Positions 44,911 to 54,993 of a stretch of 64,000 bases of DNA are shown piece after piece. Position 1 is the first letter of the stretch. Each line of letters starts with the position of its first letter. The DNA is from Cercophora sp. LCS_1 (lineage: Eukaryota > Ascomycota > Sordariomycetes > Sordariales > Lasiosphaeriaceae): contig JAPZLL010000017.1 of assembly GCA_036250225.1 (NCBI GenBank), forward strand, positions 62,001 through 126,000, given 5' to 3'. The position numbers were made by a program, and so were the translations under genes. The notes beneath the pieces are model-generated. The model had not been told where the DNA came from and searched no databases. It worked only from the letters and a program-made list of their open reading frames with translations.

Positions 44911-46956
44911 CTAGAGACCAATGGCTTTGAGTTCCTCTGGCCAAGGGAACACGACGCTTCTTCTTGGCCGTCCCCGGAAGAAGCACAACCCCGGAAGCCA
45001 GCGTCTGGTGCGTAACCACGGGCCACCCGACTGACCATCTTCAACATCAACCTGAAATGAGACATGACGGTCGATGTCATTGCGGTCATAGAGAGGAGAG
45101 CGAGTATCCTCGGGCTTGGACGCGGTGAAAGCGTACGCGGAGCCCCTTGCGCTGGCCTTTGCACCCCAGTCCAATATAAAGACGGCCATGGCCATGTCTT
45201 CCCTGTCATCCTCCAGAGCTAACCTCCCCAGCCGCAGCTTCCGGCCATCCTCAAAGGCGGTTGCAACTTCCAAAGCCATCCAGAAGATATATCTCTGAGC
45301 AAGCGTTGCCTCAGACAACCAGCCATCGACCTCTTCCATGGAGCGGTCCCAGACTCCCCAGAGGAGCATCTCTTTTATTTCAGACGCCAAGTTATGATGA
45401 CCCGCTGCGAGGAGTATCACGGCGATGTAAGCCAATCTGCCCCTTGTACGGGGCATCCCTAGTCGGTTGCTCTCCCAACTGTAGGGGATTGCTATTTGAG
45501 CCGTATCGATGATTTCGCCGAGCTCCCAGAGGTGGCCGTGGCTAAAAATTCCGTCTTCCCCGAGTGTAACATTGAACAACCGGCAGCTATTGTTGAACTG
45601 CAAACCGAGCCCTCTAATACCCCTATAACTATTCTTTGTGAGGTACTCGGTGACCGTCATGCCCGAAGAGTTCTGTCGTCTCTTCCGCGGCCCGTTGTAG
45701 ATCAGCTCTCCATTCAGCAAACACAGAGCCAAGACCGATAGGCTGAGACTCTGGCTGGACCACAGTCTCTCGGCCTTGAGCCTGGTGGCATACCGGCAGC
45801 AGTTTGCAATGATGGCTAGTTTGTCCCAGTGCTTTGTAGTCCCTCGCTGCTCAATATCCCGGAGAATGGCCGGCGTCACGGGGTCCGAATGGCGCAGCAA
45901 GAGTCCGTAACTACCCAAAGCCCCCAAGATACTGTCAACCGAGGCTCGGCCTGCTTCTTCGTCAAGGCGCCGTACGCTGGGGTGCAGCACCGGGCCCTCC
46001 CAGAGCGCTAGACAAAATTTGGTCGCCTCCGTTGATAACTCCTCTGACGAGAAGCACAGCTCGCCCTCCACGTTGCCAAACAGAGCACTCCCGTCGGACC
46101 TTCTGTGGGTTTGTTTGGCCGACTCAAGCCCACTGCTATGCCGAACCAAGAGGGTCATTCTACCCGCACCCCGGAGGTTCTCCTGGAATATCCAGCCACG
46201 TTGCCACCAATCATCACTCGCAATGCCAACCAACATGGCCAACACACGCCTGACCTGACGACTCCGCATATTTGGTGGCAATATGAACCCGTCTTCATGC
46301 GAAATGGTGAGTCGCCCCTGGAGCAGCTTGCCAAGAAGGTTGAGCTCTCCGATGGATGAGATGGGCCGTCCAAGAAGGCCAACAGGATGGTCGCTGAGCT
46401 CGTAGACTCGGTCCATGACCTGCATTCCTGTGCGTTTCTCATCGCAGCTGCCATGCTTGCAATCCGCCTCTTCGCACCCGTTCGTGTCCTGCACAATGCC
46501 ATGTCGGTCAATCCAGAGCAACTTGACGCCGGTGGCCTTCATGTAGCGCGTGATGCGGTCAAACACACAGTTGCGGACCTGGGACGGCCCAAAGAGCCCC
46601 GAACCACCATCTTGAACGTGATATCCACCAGCCGTATCGTCTTCAGTTGTCGAGCTCTTCCAGGTCCAAGATAGCGCGACGTAATCGTGTTCTTCGAGGG
46701 CGTCGATGGACACTCGGGTTAAACACTGTTTTCGCCTGTCCCGTCTCTTCCTTTGCGCCGCTCGGTCGTCGAGGGGAGAGAGGCATTGTAGATTCTTGAG
46801 AAAGGGCGTCGACTTTTCCTGCAGAGCACTTTGGCGCTGGATTTCGAGGAGCATCGCGACGGTGGACTTGCCGTGCTCCCGCGAGATTCGAGACAGCGAC
46901 TTGTGTCCATCGTAGGCCCGAGGTTTGGACGAGGCCCTTCCTTTGAATCGTTCCAT
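44911..46956 (-). CDS. HET-domain-like protein
   Basis: Intronless protein of 681 residues from the ATG at 46956. The HET-like core reads HDYVALSWTWKSS, GGYHVQDGG..., PSQVRNCVFDRITRYM, LLWIDRHGIVQD, a cysteine-containing CEEADCKHGSCDEKR, GMQVMDRVYELSDHPVGLLG and WWQRGWIFQENL. This is the divergent HET subfamily with a WIDRHCIxQ motif; here the cysteine of that motif is Gly. The remainder (residues 300-681) is helical without further motifs. HET proteins function in cytosolic non-self recognition. It is transcribed away from the small secreted protein at 47517. Confidence 0.87.
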   Translation of the reverse strand: MERFKGRASSKPRAYDGHKSLSRISREHGKSTVAMLLEIQRQSALQEKSTPFLKNLQCLSPLDDRAAQRKRRDRRKQCLTRVSIDALEEHDYVALSWTWKSSTTEDDTAGGYHVQDGGSGLFGPSQVRNCVFDRITRYMKATGVKLLWIDRHGIVQDTNGCEEADCKHGSCDEKRTGMQVMDRVYELSDHPVGLLGRPISSIGELNLLGKLLQGRLTISHEDGFILPPNMRSRQVRRVLAMLVGIASDDWWQRGWIFQENLRGAGRMTLLVRHSSGLESAKQTHRRSDGSALFGNVEGELCFSSEELSTEATKFCLALWEGPVLHPSVRRLDEEAGRASVDSILGALGSYGLLLRHSDPVTPAILRDIEQRGTTKHWDKLAIIANCCRYATRLKAERLWSSQSLSLSVLALCLLNGELIYNGPRKRRQNSSGMTVTEYLTKNSYRGIRGLGLQFNNSCRLFNVTLGEDGIFSHGHLWELGEIIDTAQIAIPYSWESNRLGMPRTRGRLAYIAVILLAAGHHNLASEIKEMLLWGVWDRSMEEVDGWLSEATLAQRYIFWMALEVATAFEDGRKLRLGRLALEDDREDMAMAVFILDWGAKASARGSAYAFTASKPEDTRSPLYDRNDIDRHVSFQVDVEDGQSGGPWLRTRRWLPGLCFFRGRPRRSVVFPWPEELKAIGL

Positions 46957-47516
46957 AGTTCAACGTTCCAGAGAAGAAAATTAGCACCCAGTTTTTGTCG
47001 GTGGCAAGTGAATGGTCGTCGTCACGTCTGTATCTTCACAAAACCCCGCAGTTATGTCGCACGCAATCTCGCAGGGGCTCTAACCATATCAGTGACCTGT
47101 GCCGGATTGCCCGATTTGTCAAAACTCTGATACGTGGAACCTCAAACATGAAACCAGTACCTACCTTGTGTTTGCGCTTTCCAATCACATTCTCAAACAC
47201 ACCCCGAGGAAATACTCCAAGAATGTAGAGAATTGGAGCCAATGCAAGCAACGATTCGGAGACGAGTTGCTGCTGAGAAAGTGAAAAACGAAGCGCAGCT
47301 GTCCGTATCGACTGCCGATAGGTTCGAATGCTAGCGGCTCAAGACAAATTTACCCGATTATTGACATCTTCTTTCCGATGGCCAACTTTACGCGTCCTGC
47401 GGGGTCACTGCGTATATCATGCGACGCGCCAAGTATCGCACGTCGTCCTTGGTCGATAGCGAGAAACACACGGCACCACATCCTCAAACCGTCAAGAAGC
47501 CAAAAACAACAACAAC
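46957..47516. other. Intergenic between divergent genes
   Basis: 560 bp containing the promoters of the HET gene (minus) and a small secreted-protein gene (plus). Nothing else is seen. Confidence 0.55.
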
Positions 47517-48002
47517 ATGCTTTTCACTGCCTACCTCTTGTTTATATCCTTCCCACTCTCCCTCGCCATTACTCTCCCCGCACGCTTCCCACACCTCATC
47601 CGCCAAACCAACAACACATGCACCCCAGGCGCATCCTTCGCAAACCTCTACACTTTTGGAAACCTCCGCGTCAACTATCCTGCCTCAGGGACAGGGTCCC
47701 AGAGCACAGCCGCTTTCAGCATCACCAACACGCGCACCAACCAGACTGAGGCGCTGACGTGCAACCTGCGTATCGGTTACCAGTGCCAGTTCAGTGGAAC
47801 ACCGAGAAACCCGGAGCTGCAGATCTGGTTGCAGCTGAATCTGGCGGCGTATTTCAGTTTCATGGACACGGGGTTTTGCCCTGGGAAGTCAATTTCGGGA
47901 CAGGCCGAGATGAGGTTTACTTGTCCGGAGACGCCGTTGGAGCAGGGATGGGTTTGTGAGGGAGATGTGGAGAGTGTTGGGGTGAATGGGAGGGTTGAAT
48001 AG
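47517..48002 (+). CDS. Small secreted six-cysteine protein
   Basis: Intronless protein of 161 residues. A signal peptide (MLFTAYLLFISFPLSLA) is followed by six cysteines spaced across the mature chain (NNTC, LTCNL, YQCQF, GFCPG, FTCPE, WVCEG), which would allow three disulfides. Alternating strands (LRVNYPASG, STAAFSITNT, LQIWLQLNLAAYFSF) suggest a beta-rich fold. I do not recognise the family; the profile fits a candidate effector or wall protein. Confidence 0.75.
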   Translation: MLFTAYLLFISFPLSLAITLPARFPHLIRQTNNTCTPGASFANLYTFGNLRVNYPASGTGSQSTAAFSITNTRTNQTEALTCNLRIGYQCQFSGTPRNPELQIWLQLNLAAYFSFMDTGFCPGKSISGQAEMRFTCPETPLEQGWVCEGDVESVGVNGRVE

Positions 48003-48210
48003 GTACCTACCCGATGAGGTGTTGTTACGTGGACTAGAAATGAAGCTCCTTGAAGATTAAACCTGCCTCGGAACGTATCAGCCTCCGTAATTGATAACAC
48101 ATGTGATGTCGCTGATTTGGATTGTTATAATATTACACGGAATCTATCTTGTATTTTCGAGGAGTGGCCCAAATGGAACGTACCTATCTTCCTTGGCCCG
48201 TTCCCTAACT

Positions 48211-49620
48211 TCACCATGAGTAACGTACGTACAGGTCTCTTCCACCCGGGTGCTCAGGGAAAGTCTCAAGGATATCGTCCTCTCCTCCTCCTCGCATTAG
48301 CGGTAAGCCCAACGACTGGCGGACAAGGTCGTCAAAGCTTTCCCAAGCCTCTGGGTCTTCCTCCCGCGGAAACCCGCTGAACTCATCAATCACATTGTCG
48401 TAGATTTGCTGGTAGCTATCGTTCGCGTTGAAACAATGCGGGAACTTGCTGTTGATAATGGCTATTATCTGTTGCCGCAATGTCCCATCGTTTTTCGGTG
48501 AAGGATTGAGCAGTGGTTGACTCAGTTGCCGATGGCTTGAGATGCGATATACCATTTCGGATCGGTCACTCATTTGGTCACTTGGCAACTCCAGGACGCT
48601 TCTCAGGAAAACCCTGAAAAAATCCCACTGACGTCTACCGACGAGGTCGGGTGCGTGACGAACATGGCGTAATGTCCGGTGGTACAGCTGCGTGACCGAC
48701 GTGGTGTAGTCTGGGAGTAGCCGCTCCGCGGCATCGACCTCGCCCACAAGCCCAAGGAGAGCGTAGACCCTGTCCCTGGGATCGGCACACGCGCCATAAC
48801 CAAATTTCATAATCAAGCCCTGGAGTGATTGCTTTGGATTAGACGAGTTCCGGCGACCTTTCGCGAAGCAGAGAGCCCTCGCGTATGATCGTTCGAAAGC
48901 CTCATGCCCAAAGGGAAAGGCAACAACAAGCGGGTTGTACTCCTCGAGCCCCGCTAGAAACGTCTGCAGCGCTTGCCACCATATACCATGCGGACCCCAT
49001 GCTAAAACTAGCCTAGCGGGGAGGAGGAACTCCTGAATAATCCACATCCTTCGCCAGTAAGGCAACACCCAAAAGGCGTCGAAACTTCTATTCTGGAGCT
49101 CGAGTGTAGGCGAATCCTGGGGTTGGTCTTTGCTCCGGTGAACCATTGCATGGAATGTGGCGTTCGACACGTCTGCATCACAACTGCCGAGCCAAGAAAC
49201 GACCAAGTGAGCTGTCGGAAAGATGTCGCGCATCATACCGACTTGATGACCACGTTCGAGAAGGTCCTCTTGGTTGATGCAGATGGAAAAATATGCGTCG
49301 ACTGTGACATCCCACCACCCGTCAGCGTCCAGACCGGCAGGCCCCCCGCCAGACGCCCCTACTTGAGTCTTGTCCGGCAGCATTTTGGGTGCCTCGAACA
49401 AGTTAGGGCGGACGTAGAAGTCGGTTTGGCTGACTTGGATCCTCTTGTGCTCGCCGTTTGCATCACCCCATGTGTATGAAAGGCAGGTGTATGGCGGCGC
49501 GCCTGGGAGGTTATGAGTTGTAAGTTCGCATTGGATGTTGTCGCGTGAGGCATCCCTGAACCGGAGGAGCCGGATGCTTGTGGTTGACCGATCGAGCTCA
49601 GGATATGGAAAGGGCGCCAT
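48211..49620 (-). CDS. HET-domain protein with altered core motif
   Basis: Intronless protein of 469 residues. N-terminal HET landmarks: TSIRLLRFR, YTCLSYTWGD, then VDAYFSICINQEDLLERG where most family members have VDAICINQ, so three residues (YFS) are inserted in the most conserved motif. Downstream RDIFPTAHLVVSWLG, YWRRMWIIQE and ADPRDRVYALLGL are normal. The linker before the altered motif (DKTQVGASGGGPAGLDADGW) is also unusual. The insertion keeps the frame and I see no splice sites that would remove it. The usual HET C-terminal tail (EGDVVCVL) is absent, which makes the protein short. Whether it is functional is open. Confidence 0.85.
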   Translation of the reverse strand: MAPFPYPELDRSTTSIRLLRFRDASRDNIQCELTTHNLPGAPPYTCLSYTWGDANGEHKRIQVSQTDFYVRPNLFEAPKMLPDKTQVGASGGGPAGLDADGWWDVTVDAYFSICINQEDLLERGHQVGMMRDIFPTAHLVVSWLGSCDADVSNATFHAMVHRSKDQPQDSPTLELQNRSFDAFWVLPYWRRMWIIQEFLLPARLVLAWGPHGIWWQALQTFLAGLEEYNPLVVAFPFGHEAFERSYARALCFAKGRRNSSNPKQSLQGLIMKFGYGACADPRDRVYALLGLVGEVDAAERLLPDYTTSVTQLYHRTLRHVRHAPDLVGRRQWDFFRVFLRSVLELPSDQMSDRSEMVYRISSHRQLSQPLLNPSPKNDGTLRQQIIAIINSKFPHCFNANDSYQQIYDNVIDEFSGFPREEDPEAWESFDDLVRQSLGLPLMRGGGEDDILETFPEHPGGRDLYVRYSW

Positions 49621-49938
49621 CGTGTGGTTTGCATGTCAAGGAACGATGCAAAGTGGTGGTCAGGCTCGCTTGGGCTGCGTCGCGAGGACTTGAGCTGACC
49701 GCCTGAGTGCCAAGAGTTGGTAGGTGACCTCCGATTTGTTGTCCGATATGGTGACACAGCAGAGGAATTTCCGTATTATGTGATGCCAGCTCAATAACGT
49801 GAGCGAAATGTAGTTTTGGAAGTGATCAATAACCAGATGGGCGGCGAAAACGGAAGCTTGATAAGGAGGCTCTTGATTAAAAAAAAAAAAAAAAACCACT
49901 CTGGATCAAACTGTCATTCCTTCCACATAATCTCTCTC
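49621..49938. other. Intergenic with A17 run
   Basis: 318 bp between two minus-strand genes; it contains a run of 17 A at 49879-49895, close to the stop of the downstream-lying gene. Confidence 0.6.
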
Positions 49939-51387
49939 TCAAATCCTCTTCATCCTAAAATCCAACGGCGCGTACTTATACCCCCCAGCGCACGTAACCA
50001 CAAACTCATACACCGTCTCGGCCGGCTCACTCGGAACCTCGATCCTCAACGTCTCATTATACGGAACCACATTCACCTTGCTCTCTCCCTCCCTCCGATA
50101 CGACCACTCCAAGTCCCGAAACACCGTTGCATTATTCGCCTCCGTAATATTAGCCCTCCTCTCCTGCCACCAAGTCGTGATATCCCCGTGTGGGAAGAAT
50201 TCATCCCTGACAATAAAGTCCTTGTGCCGCAGCGTTGCATCGATAACCTGCCCAGCGGCAAGCGGGATGCGATAAATGCCGATCCTCCACGGCTCCATCC
50301 ACCCCTTGACCAAGTCACGCTCCTCCCCGGGCGGGATGAGTTGTCGGTCGATCGTTGTCTTGTCCCAGGTTGGAGCACCCCAATCGGTCGGCACGTTCTT
50401 GATTCGCGACCCGTCAGCGTATGTAATTTCCCCCGCGACAGCAGCCCGCGCGAAGCTGTGGAAGAGCGCTGCGATCTTGTTGTCGGCTGAGACGGCGATC
50501 TGCTCATCCCTTCCGGGGAATAACCTCGAAGGAGCCTGTTTCATCCACTCGGTGATATCGTGGAGAGACCAACCGGTGTTATACGCCCAGTGCCAGAGCA
50601 GCGAATTTGCTTCATCATTTGAGCCGAATAGTGGAAGATACCCGATATACAGCTCTGGGAATTCCTTGGGTCTGTACGGTGCAATTGCACTCGCATGTCG
50701 TTCGGGGATCAGCTCTGCCGGCGTAGGCCATATCATGCCGTCGAAGAAGCGGGCGATGCCTCGGTACCACCATTGCTCCAGGTTCATTTTGGGGTGGTGG
50801 TAGCGCTGCACGCAGTGATACATGTTCTTGACGATGTCCTTTTTGAGTTTGATGATTGGCTCGGTGCTGTTGTGCAACGGGAAAATGATAATCATGTTGC
50901 AGGGACTTGCGATGCCGTCTTTGTAGCCTGCGAATTCATCGTCCAGAACGACCGAGGAGAACCCTCGCGAGTCATAGTCCTCGGGCGGTTTGGTGACGTT
51001 GTCGATGGTGATGTGGATGTTGAGAGCCGTTTGGGCCGTGCCGGCGTGCATGCCGAAGAGGTCGAGTCCTGCATTGATGGCGTCGTGGATTTCGGAAAGG
51101 ATAAGGTCCTTGCGGTGATCTTGTTGCCAGGAATTGTTGCTTTGGTGCAGCGTGACGGTTGTGTGGGCACCAATCCGGCCGAACTCCCTGTTCAGGGTGG
51201 TGTTGCAGACGGTGCGACTGTCGTTTTTGGGCCATTCGGTTGACACAAACCAATCGGGGAGCTTCTCAAAGGTTTCATGAAGCCCTCTCCATTGAGGACA
51301 AGGTTCCCAAGTGGTGTTGGCTTGGGTGGAAAGGACGGGAATGATGAGAGATGACAACAGGAGAATGGGTGCCCGTATTCTCCCCAT
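49939..51387 (-). CDS. Large secreted protein, unknown function
   Basis: Intronless protein of 482 residues from the ATG at 51387, chosen because a good signal peptide (MGRIRAPILLLSSLIIPVLSTQA) follows it; an upstream in-frame ATG at 51483 would bury that signal. The mature chain has many NxS/NxT sites. A region reading LEQWWYRGIARFFDGMIWP resembles the helix that follows the metal site in gluzincin-like peptidases, but no HExxH is present, so any peptidase activity is doubtful. The C-terminal 100 residues look like a beta-sandwich (QVIDATLRHKDFIVRD, ETVYEFVVTCAGGYKYAP). The family was not recognised. Confidence 0.75.
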   Translation of the reverse strand: MGRIRAPILLLSSLIIPVLSTQANTTWEPCPQWRGLHETFEKLPDWFVSTEWPKNDSRTVCNTTLNREFGRIGAHTTVTLHQSNNSWQQDHRKDLILSEIHDAINAGLDLFGMHAGTAQTALNIHITIDNVTKPPEDYDSRGFSSVVLDDEFAGYKDGIASPCNMIIIFPLHNSTEPIIKLKKDIVKNMYHCVQRYHHPKMNLEQWWYRGIARFFDGMIWPTPAELIPERHASAIAPYRPKEFPELYIGYLPLFGSNDEANSLLWHWAYNTGWSLHDITEWMKQAPSRLFPGRDEQIAVSADNKIAALFHSFARAAVAGEITYADGSRIKNVPTDWGAPTWDKTTIDRQLIPPGEERDLVKGWMEPWRIGIYRIPLAAGQVIDATLRHKDFIVRDEFFPHGDITTWWQERRANITEANNATVFRDLEWSYRREGESKVNVVPYNETLRIEVPSEPAETVYEFVVTCAGGYKYAPLDFRMKRI

Positions 51388-51772
51388 TTTGAGACAGCCA
51401 ACTGTGCACAACTTGTTGGGTGGTGTGTTAAAGGATGGGAAAGGAGAAAACATGGAGAGAAGACGAAGCCAACATTTAATCATCGGGTAACCCCTGAGTC
51501 GACTCTAAAACTTGGGACCGTGATCCTAACTTGGCCCGCCGAGCAGCGCCATACTGGACTTGGCTAACAAGCTATTGGCAAAGAGAGTGTACCCGAAGCG
51601 ATGCGGCTGAAGTCGCAAATTCGCAGTCTCTTGACTTGCTGCTTGCGATTGTCGATTGGCCCCCTGGTTTGGGGCTGAGTTTTCAGCTGCTGAACCCACT
51701 TGGCTCTGACGTTCCCGATTGGCCTACACCCGAAGAAGAAACGGCAATTGAAGACCTGAAGAATGACAATTG
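51388..51772. other. Intergenic, no gene seen
   Basis: 385 bp between two minus-strand genes. A plus-strand frame of 87 codons here lacks any motif. Confidence 0.5.
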
Positions 51773-54340
51773 TTATCGAATGCTAAACCACTGAAAAGAT
51801 ACGTCACCCTCCACAGACACGTGCTTGGCCTCTCCATTCATCATCCCGTGGACGTAAGACTCTCCTAAAAAGAGATATTCACCTCCTTCTGTGCGCCGAA
51901 GGATATACGGAGTTGAGCCGCCATGGAGAATGCAAACAACGTCGCCCTCTCGCATGTATGCTGGTCCGATGCCCATGCGCTTCTGGTTTTCTGTGATAAA
52001 GAACCTGCGATGCACCGAGGAAACTTCAAACTGACTCGCGAAGCGGATGACGGCCGCCGTGTCGTATTTTGCGATGGCACGGTTGAAGATACCGAATGCC
52101 TTCTCAGCGGCCTCTGGGTCGGATGGGTGGAATGAGTGCAGAATTTCGTCGAGCCTTTGCGGTGATATATGGATGCCTGAGCCTGTTCGCTCATGCTCCT
52201 CGACAGGATGGATTTCTTCGAGTGGGTGCCTTTCCTCTTGATCGTTCTCGAGTATATCCGTCTCTGATTGTTTCTCGTCCATCTTACTTTTGCTCTTTTC
52301 GTCCTGAGCTAACCCGTCTTCATCTGACTGCCCCTCGCGGAAGTGGTCTTCATGTATTTCGATCTCTTCTCGGGTTCGGTGGCCAGTGGTGGGGCGACCC
52401 TGATGACAGAGTGCATCTTGGCCGTCATCATGCTGCCTTTTGGGATCGCTTTCGTCGTATATGCTAAAAGCCGTCTCACTTTCCCTGATATCATTCTCCT
52501 TGTTGCTGTTAAAAGATACACCAGGCTCTTCGTCACTGAACTCTATGGTAGAACCACTGTCACTGCCTTTAGAGTGGGCCCTGGGGCCTTCGTTGTCGCT
52601 GTCACCACTGTGGATCCCACCGCTTTCGGCGCCATCCGAGAGCTGGCTTTTATCTTCATCCTCTTCAAACGACAGGACTTTGGTGGGTGATCCTCGATCC
52701 GCCTCGTCGATGTCTGCTCCGTAGTAGATGTGGTCGTCGCCCATGTGTGAAACCCCATTTGGCTCGAGTGATTCAAGCGCGACCTCGGCCAACCCGACGA
52801 GGTCTTTCAAACAGACTTGCACACCTTCTGTGGGCCAGTTTTGTAGCAGTCCGTTGAAAGCAAAGGCAACAAAGTCCTCCAAATGTTGAGTCGCTCTGAC
52901 CGGAGAGGTGAGCCCGGTAAGTCCAATAGTCTGGCCCGCCGTGACCGTACAGACCAGCGAGCCGATGACATCGGCTGCCGATAGTCCCGTGATATCTTGG
53001 GCCATCCGCAGAGACTCGGCGACGACCTTCCACCAAGTGTTCTCGAGTGTCTCCCAGGAATCAAGTGGGCTCGCCACACTTTCTACTGTGTCCAGGATGA
53101 AGCCCCTCAGTTTCAAGGTCTGCCAGTTGTCACTCGCACCCAGAAAAGCGGTCGTTTGCCCGGAGGCCGAATAATCGGCCCAGTCAGCCATGACCTTGGG
53201 CGTGTTGTTCACATCGGCAATGTCGTCCCACCTTGGCGCCCAGGTGGGGACGCCTCCCAGTTCGTCGAGGTTCCGGATCCAGACATAGGCCAAGACATCA
53301 AGCTTTCCTGAAGTTTGAATCATCTGTCTCGTCGCCCGAGCATACACCTCACCGAGCGAGGTGGTATAGTCTGAGACCATTTCTGATTGCTCCTCGACCA
53401 GCCCGGTCATGGCGAAGATCTTGTCCCGCGGGTCTGTTGCCCGTAAACGTCGCGTCGCACGGAGTAAGTCGATCCATTTGAGGGAAGTCATCATGAAGGC
53501 TTCGAGCCGCTCAAGCGACAACACAGGACAAGGCGTCTCTCCCGAGCTCGTCAGCGGATCCGGATCCTTCATGTGCATCCAGTACTGCATGCCGTGGAGG
53601 TAGGCGCCGGAGATATCGGCCCAACATATCTGCGTATCGCCCCAGAAAAGCCTAACATCACAACCGATACGGACTTCCTGTAGCACCCAGGCCCGTTCAA
53701 GATAGGGGTGCTGGAGCAACGCCTCAAACGCAGCCCACTGTGGCGAGTCTCTCGACGGGAGGCCGAGTTTCTCCAGCTGTTCCGAGGTGGGAAAATGTGG
53801 CGCCATGGATTCGAGTCGCTTTCCGTATGTGTTGCGGAGCCCCAGAATCAGGTCGCGGGCCGGCAGTGCTTGACTGTCCAGGTCTGGGCCCAGCCATGAG
53901 ATGACTTTGTCCGCCCTGGCGAAAATACGGCGCATGATACGCACCTGACGGGTGCGCTCATCCAAGTCATTTTGGTTTATGCAGATCTGGTCGACCCAGA
54001 GTGGGAAGGCCTTGGTGCGGTGTCGGATGTGCCGTAATGCCAGGTCAAGTGTCTCTGTAATGAGCACCTCTTGGTCATTGCATTCCAGTGAGTGCGTTCG
54101 ATTAGGCGGGCCCCAGACGTAGCTCAGGGCCGTGTATGGGTCAGGATAGCCCTCGATGGTGATGACTCCGAGTTTGCACTCAAGAGGATGAGACTCATCT
54201 TTTGCTGGAAGGAGGGTCAAGATGCGGGTGTCGAACGGTTGTTTGAGGGGTAATTCTTGATAAAGGGATTCTCGATGGAGGGAAGGAGCTGGGGAGCCAA
54301 GGTCGGGCTCCGATTGGTCGTTGGGTGGCGTCTCCCCCAT
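51773..54340 (-). CDS. HET-domain protein with long acidic insert
   Basis: Intronless protein of 855 residues from the ATG at 54340; the frame above has no ATG. The HET core is canonical: FDTRILTLLP, YTALSYVWGPP (about 70-79), FPLWVDQICINQNDLDERT (about 112-130), ADKVISWLG, LERAWVLQEV, ATDPRDKIFAMTGL. The C-terminus has RRFFITENQKRMGIGPAYM, EGDVVCILHGG and ESYVHGMMNGEA. Between these, roughly residues 570-730, lies a long Asp/Glu/Ser/Lys-rich segment predicted to be disordered (FEEDEDKSQ..., KSKSKMDEKQSETD). Such inserts are uncommon in HET proteins. Confidence 0.92.
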   Translation of the reverse strand: MGETPPNDQSEPDLGSPAPSLHRESLYQELPLKQPFDTRILTLLPAKDESHPLECKLGVITIEGYPDPYTALSYVWGPPNRTHSLECNDQEVLITETLDLALRHIRHRTKAFPLWVDQICINQNDLDERTRQVRIMRRIFARADKVISWLGPDLDSQALPARDLILGLRNTYGKRLESMAPHFPTSEQLEKLGLPSRDSPQWAAFEALLQHPYLERAWVLQEVRIGCDVRLFWGDTQICWADISGAYLHGMQYWMHMKDPDPLTSSGETPCPVLSLERLEAFMMTSLKWIDLLRATRRLRATDPRDKIFAMTGLVEEQSEMVSDYTTSLGEVYARATRQMIQTSGKLDVLAYVWIRNLDELGGVPTWAPRWDDIADVNNTPKVMADWADYSASGQTTAFLGASDNWQTLKLRGFILDTVESVASPLDSWETLENTWWKVVAESLRMAQDITGLSAADVIGSLVCTVTAGQTIGLTGLTSPVRATQHLEDFVAFAFNGLLQNWPTEGVQVCLKDLVGLAEVALESLEPNGVSHMGDDHIYYGADIDEADRGSPTKVLSFEEDEDKSQLSDGAESGGIHSGDSDNEGPRAHSKGSDSGSTIEFSDEEPGVSFNSNKENDIRESETAFSIYDESDPKRQHDDGQDALCHQGRPTTGHRTREEIEIHEDHFREGQSDEDGLAQDEKSKSKMDEKQSETDILENDQEERHPLEEIHPVEEHERTGSGIHISPQRLDEILHSFHPSDPEAAEKAFGIFNRAIAKYDTAAVIRFASQFEVSSVHRRFFITENQKRMGIGPAYMREGDVVCILHGGSTPYILRRTEGGEYLFLGESYVHGMMNGEAKHVSVEGDVSFQWFSIR

Positions 54341-54993
54341 TGTGGACCCATGCGCCAGCAGTTGATGCCTTGGGCAGGAGCGAAAGGAGGGTTGAAGGCA
54401 ATGTTGTTGATCTGGGAGGAAGGTGGGGTGGTGAGCTGGGTTGAGCTGAGCCCCTGGTCGTGATACCCCGCGCCTGCCAGCCGCCGCCTTCGCCAATGAC
54501 TCCCCCTGTTAGAACGCGAACCCCTGTTTGTTTTTAGCGCCGCTAGCGTTCATCTTTTATTTTGATAAGATAACGCCAATCACGCCTGTTGTTTGCTTCT
54601 TCGCGTTCACGTCACTCCCCATCATCCAAGGCGAGCGCAACGGTGCTCACTGCACCTCGCCAAACTCTGGCGTAACATGACCGATACCACTGGTGTACGT
54701 CATCCACGACTACGGTGGAATCGCTATATTGCCACGCTCAGCAGGGAACTTGATCCTCTGCATCTCGCTCACATCGTCCGCGCGACACCACAACAGACTG
54801 CGCTGAAGGTAGCCTTCCCCAAGATGCCGAAGCCTCCTGGGACGCTAAAGGCTTTGAGGAGCAGGCACTACTACGCGAGAAGTGTGGGCGGCAGTCATGG
54901 TCATCACTTGCGCGGCGCAGAGACCAGACTTGATTATAACATGCAACCTTTGCCGATTTTCTCAGCGCTATGCTATATTCTTTGAGCCCCTTT
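54341..54993. other. Intergenic, no gene seen
   Basis: 0.65 kb. A 130-codon plus-strand frame (from 54593) overlaps the 3' end of the esterase gene region and shows no motif; not supported. Confidence 0.5.

Noticed and set aside
54593..54985. 130-codon plus-strand frame upstream of 55 kb
   Set aside because: It is His/Arg/Pro-rich, has no motif, and runs up to the convergent 3' end of the esterase gene.
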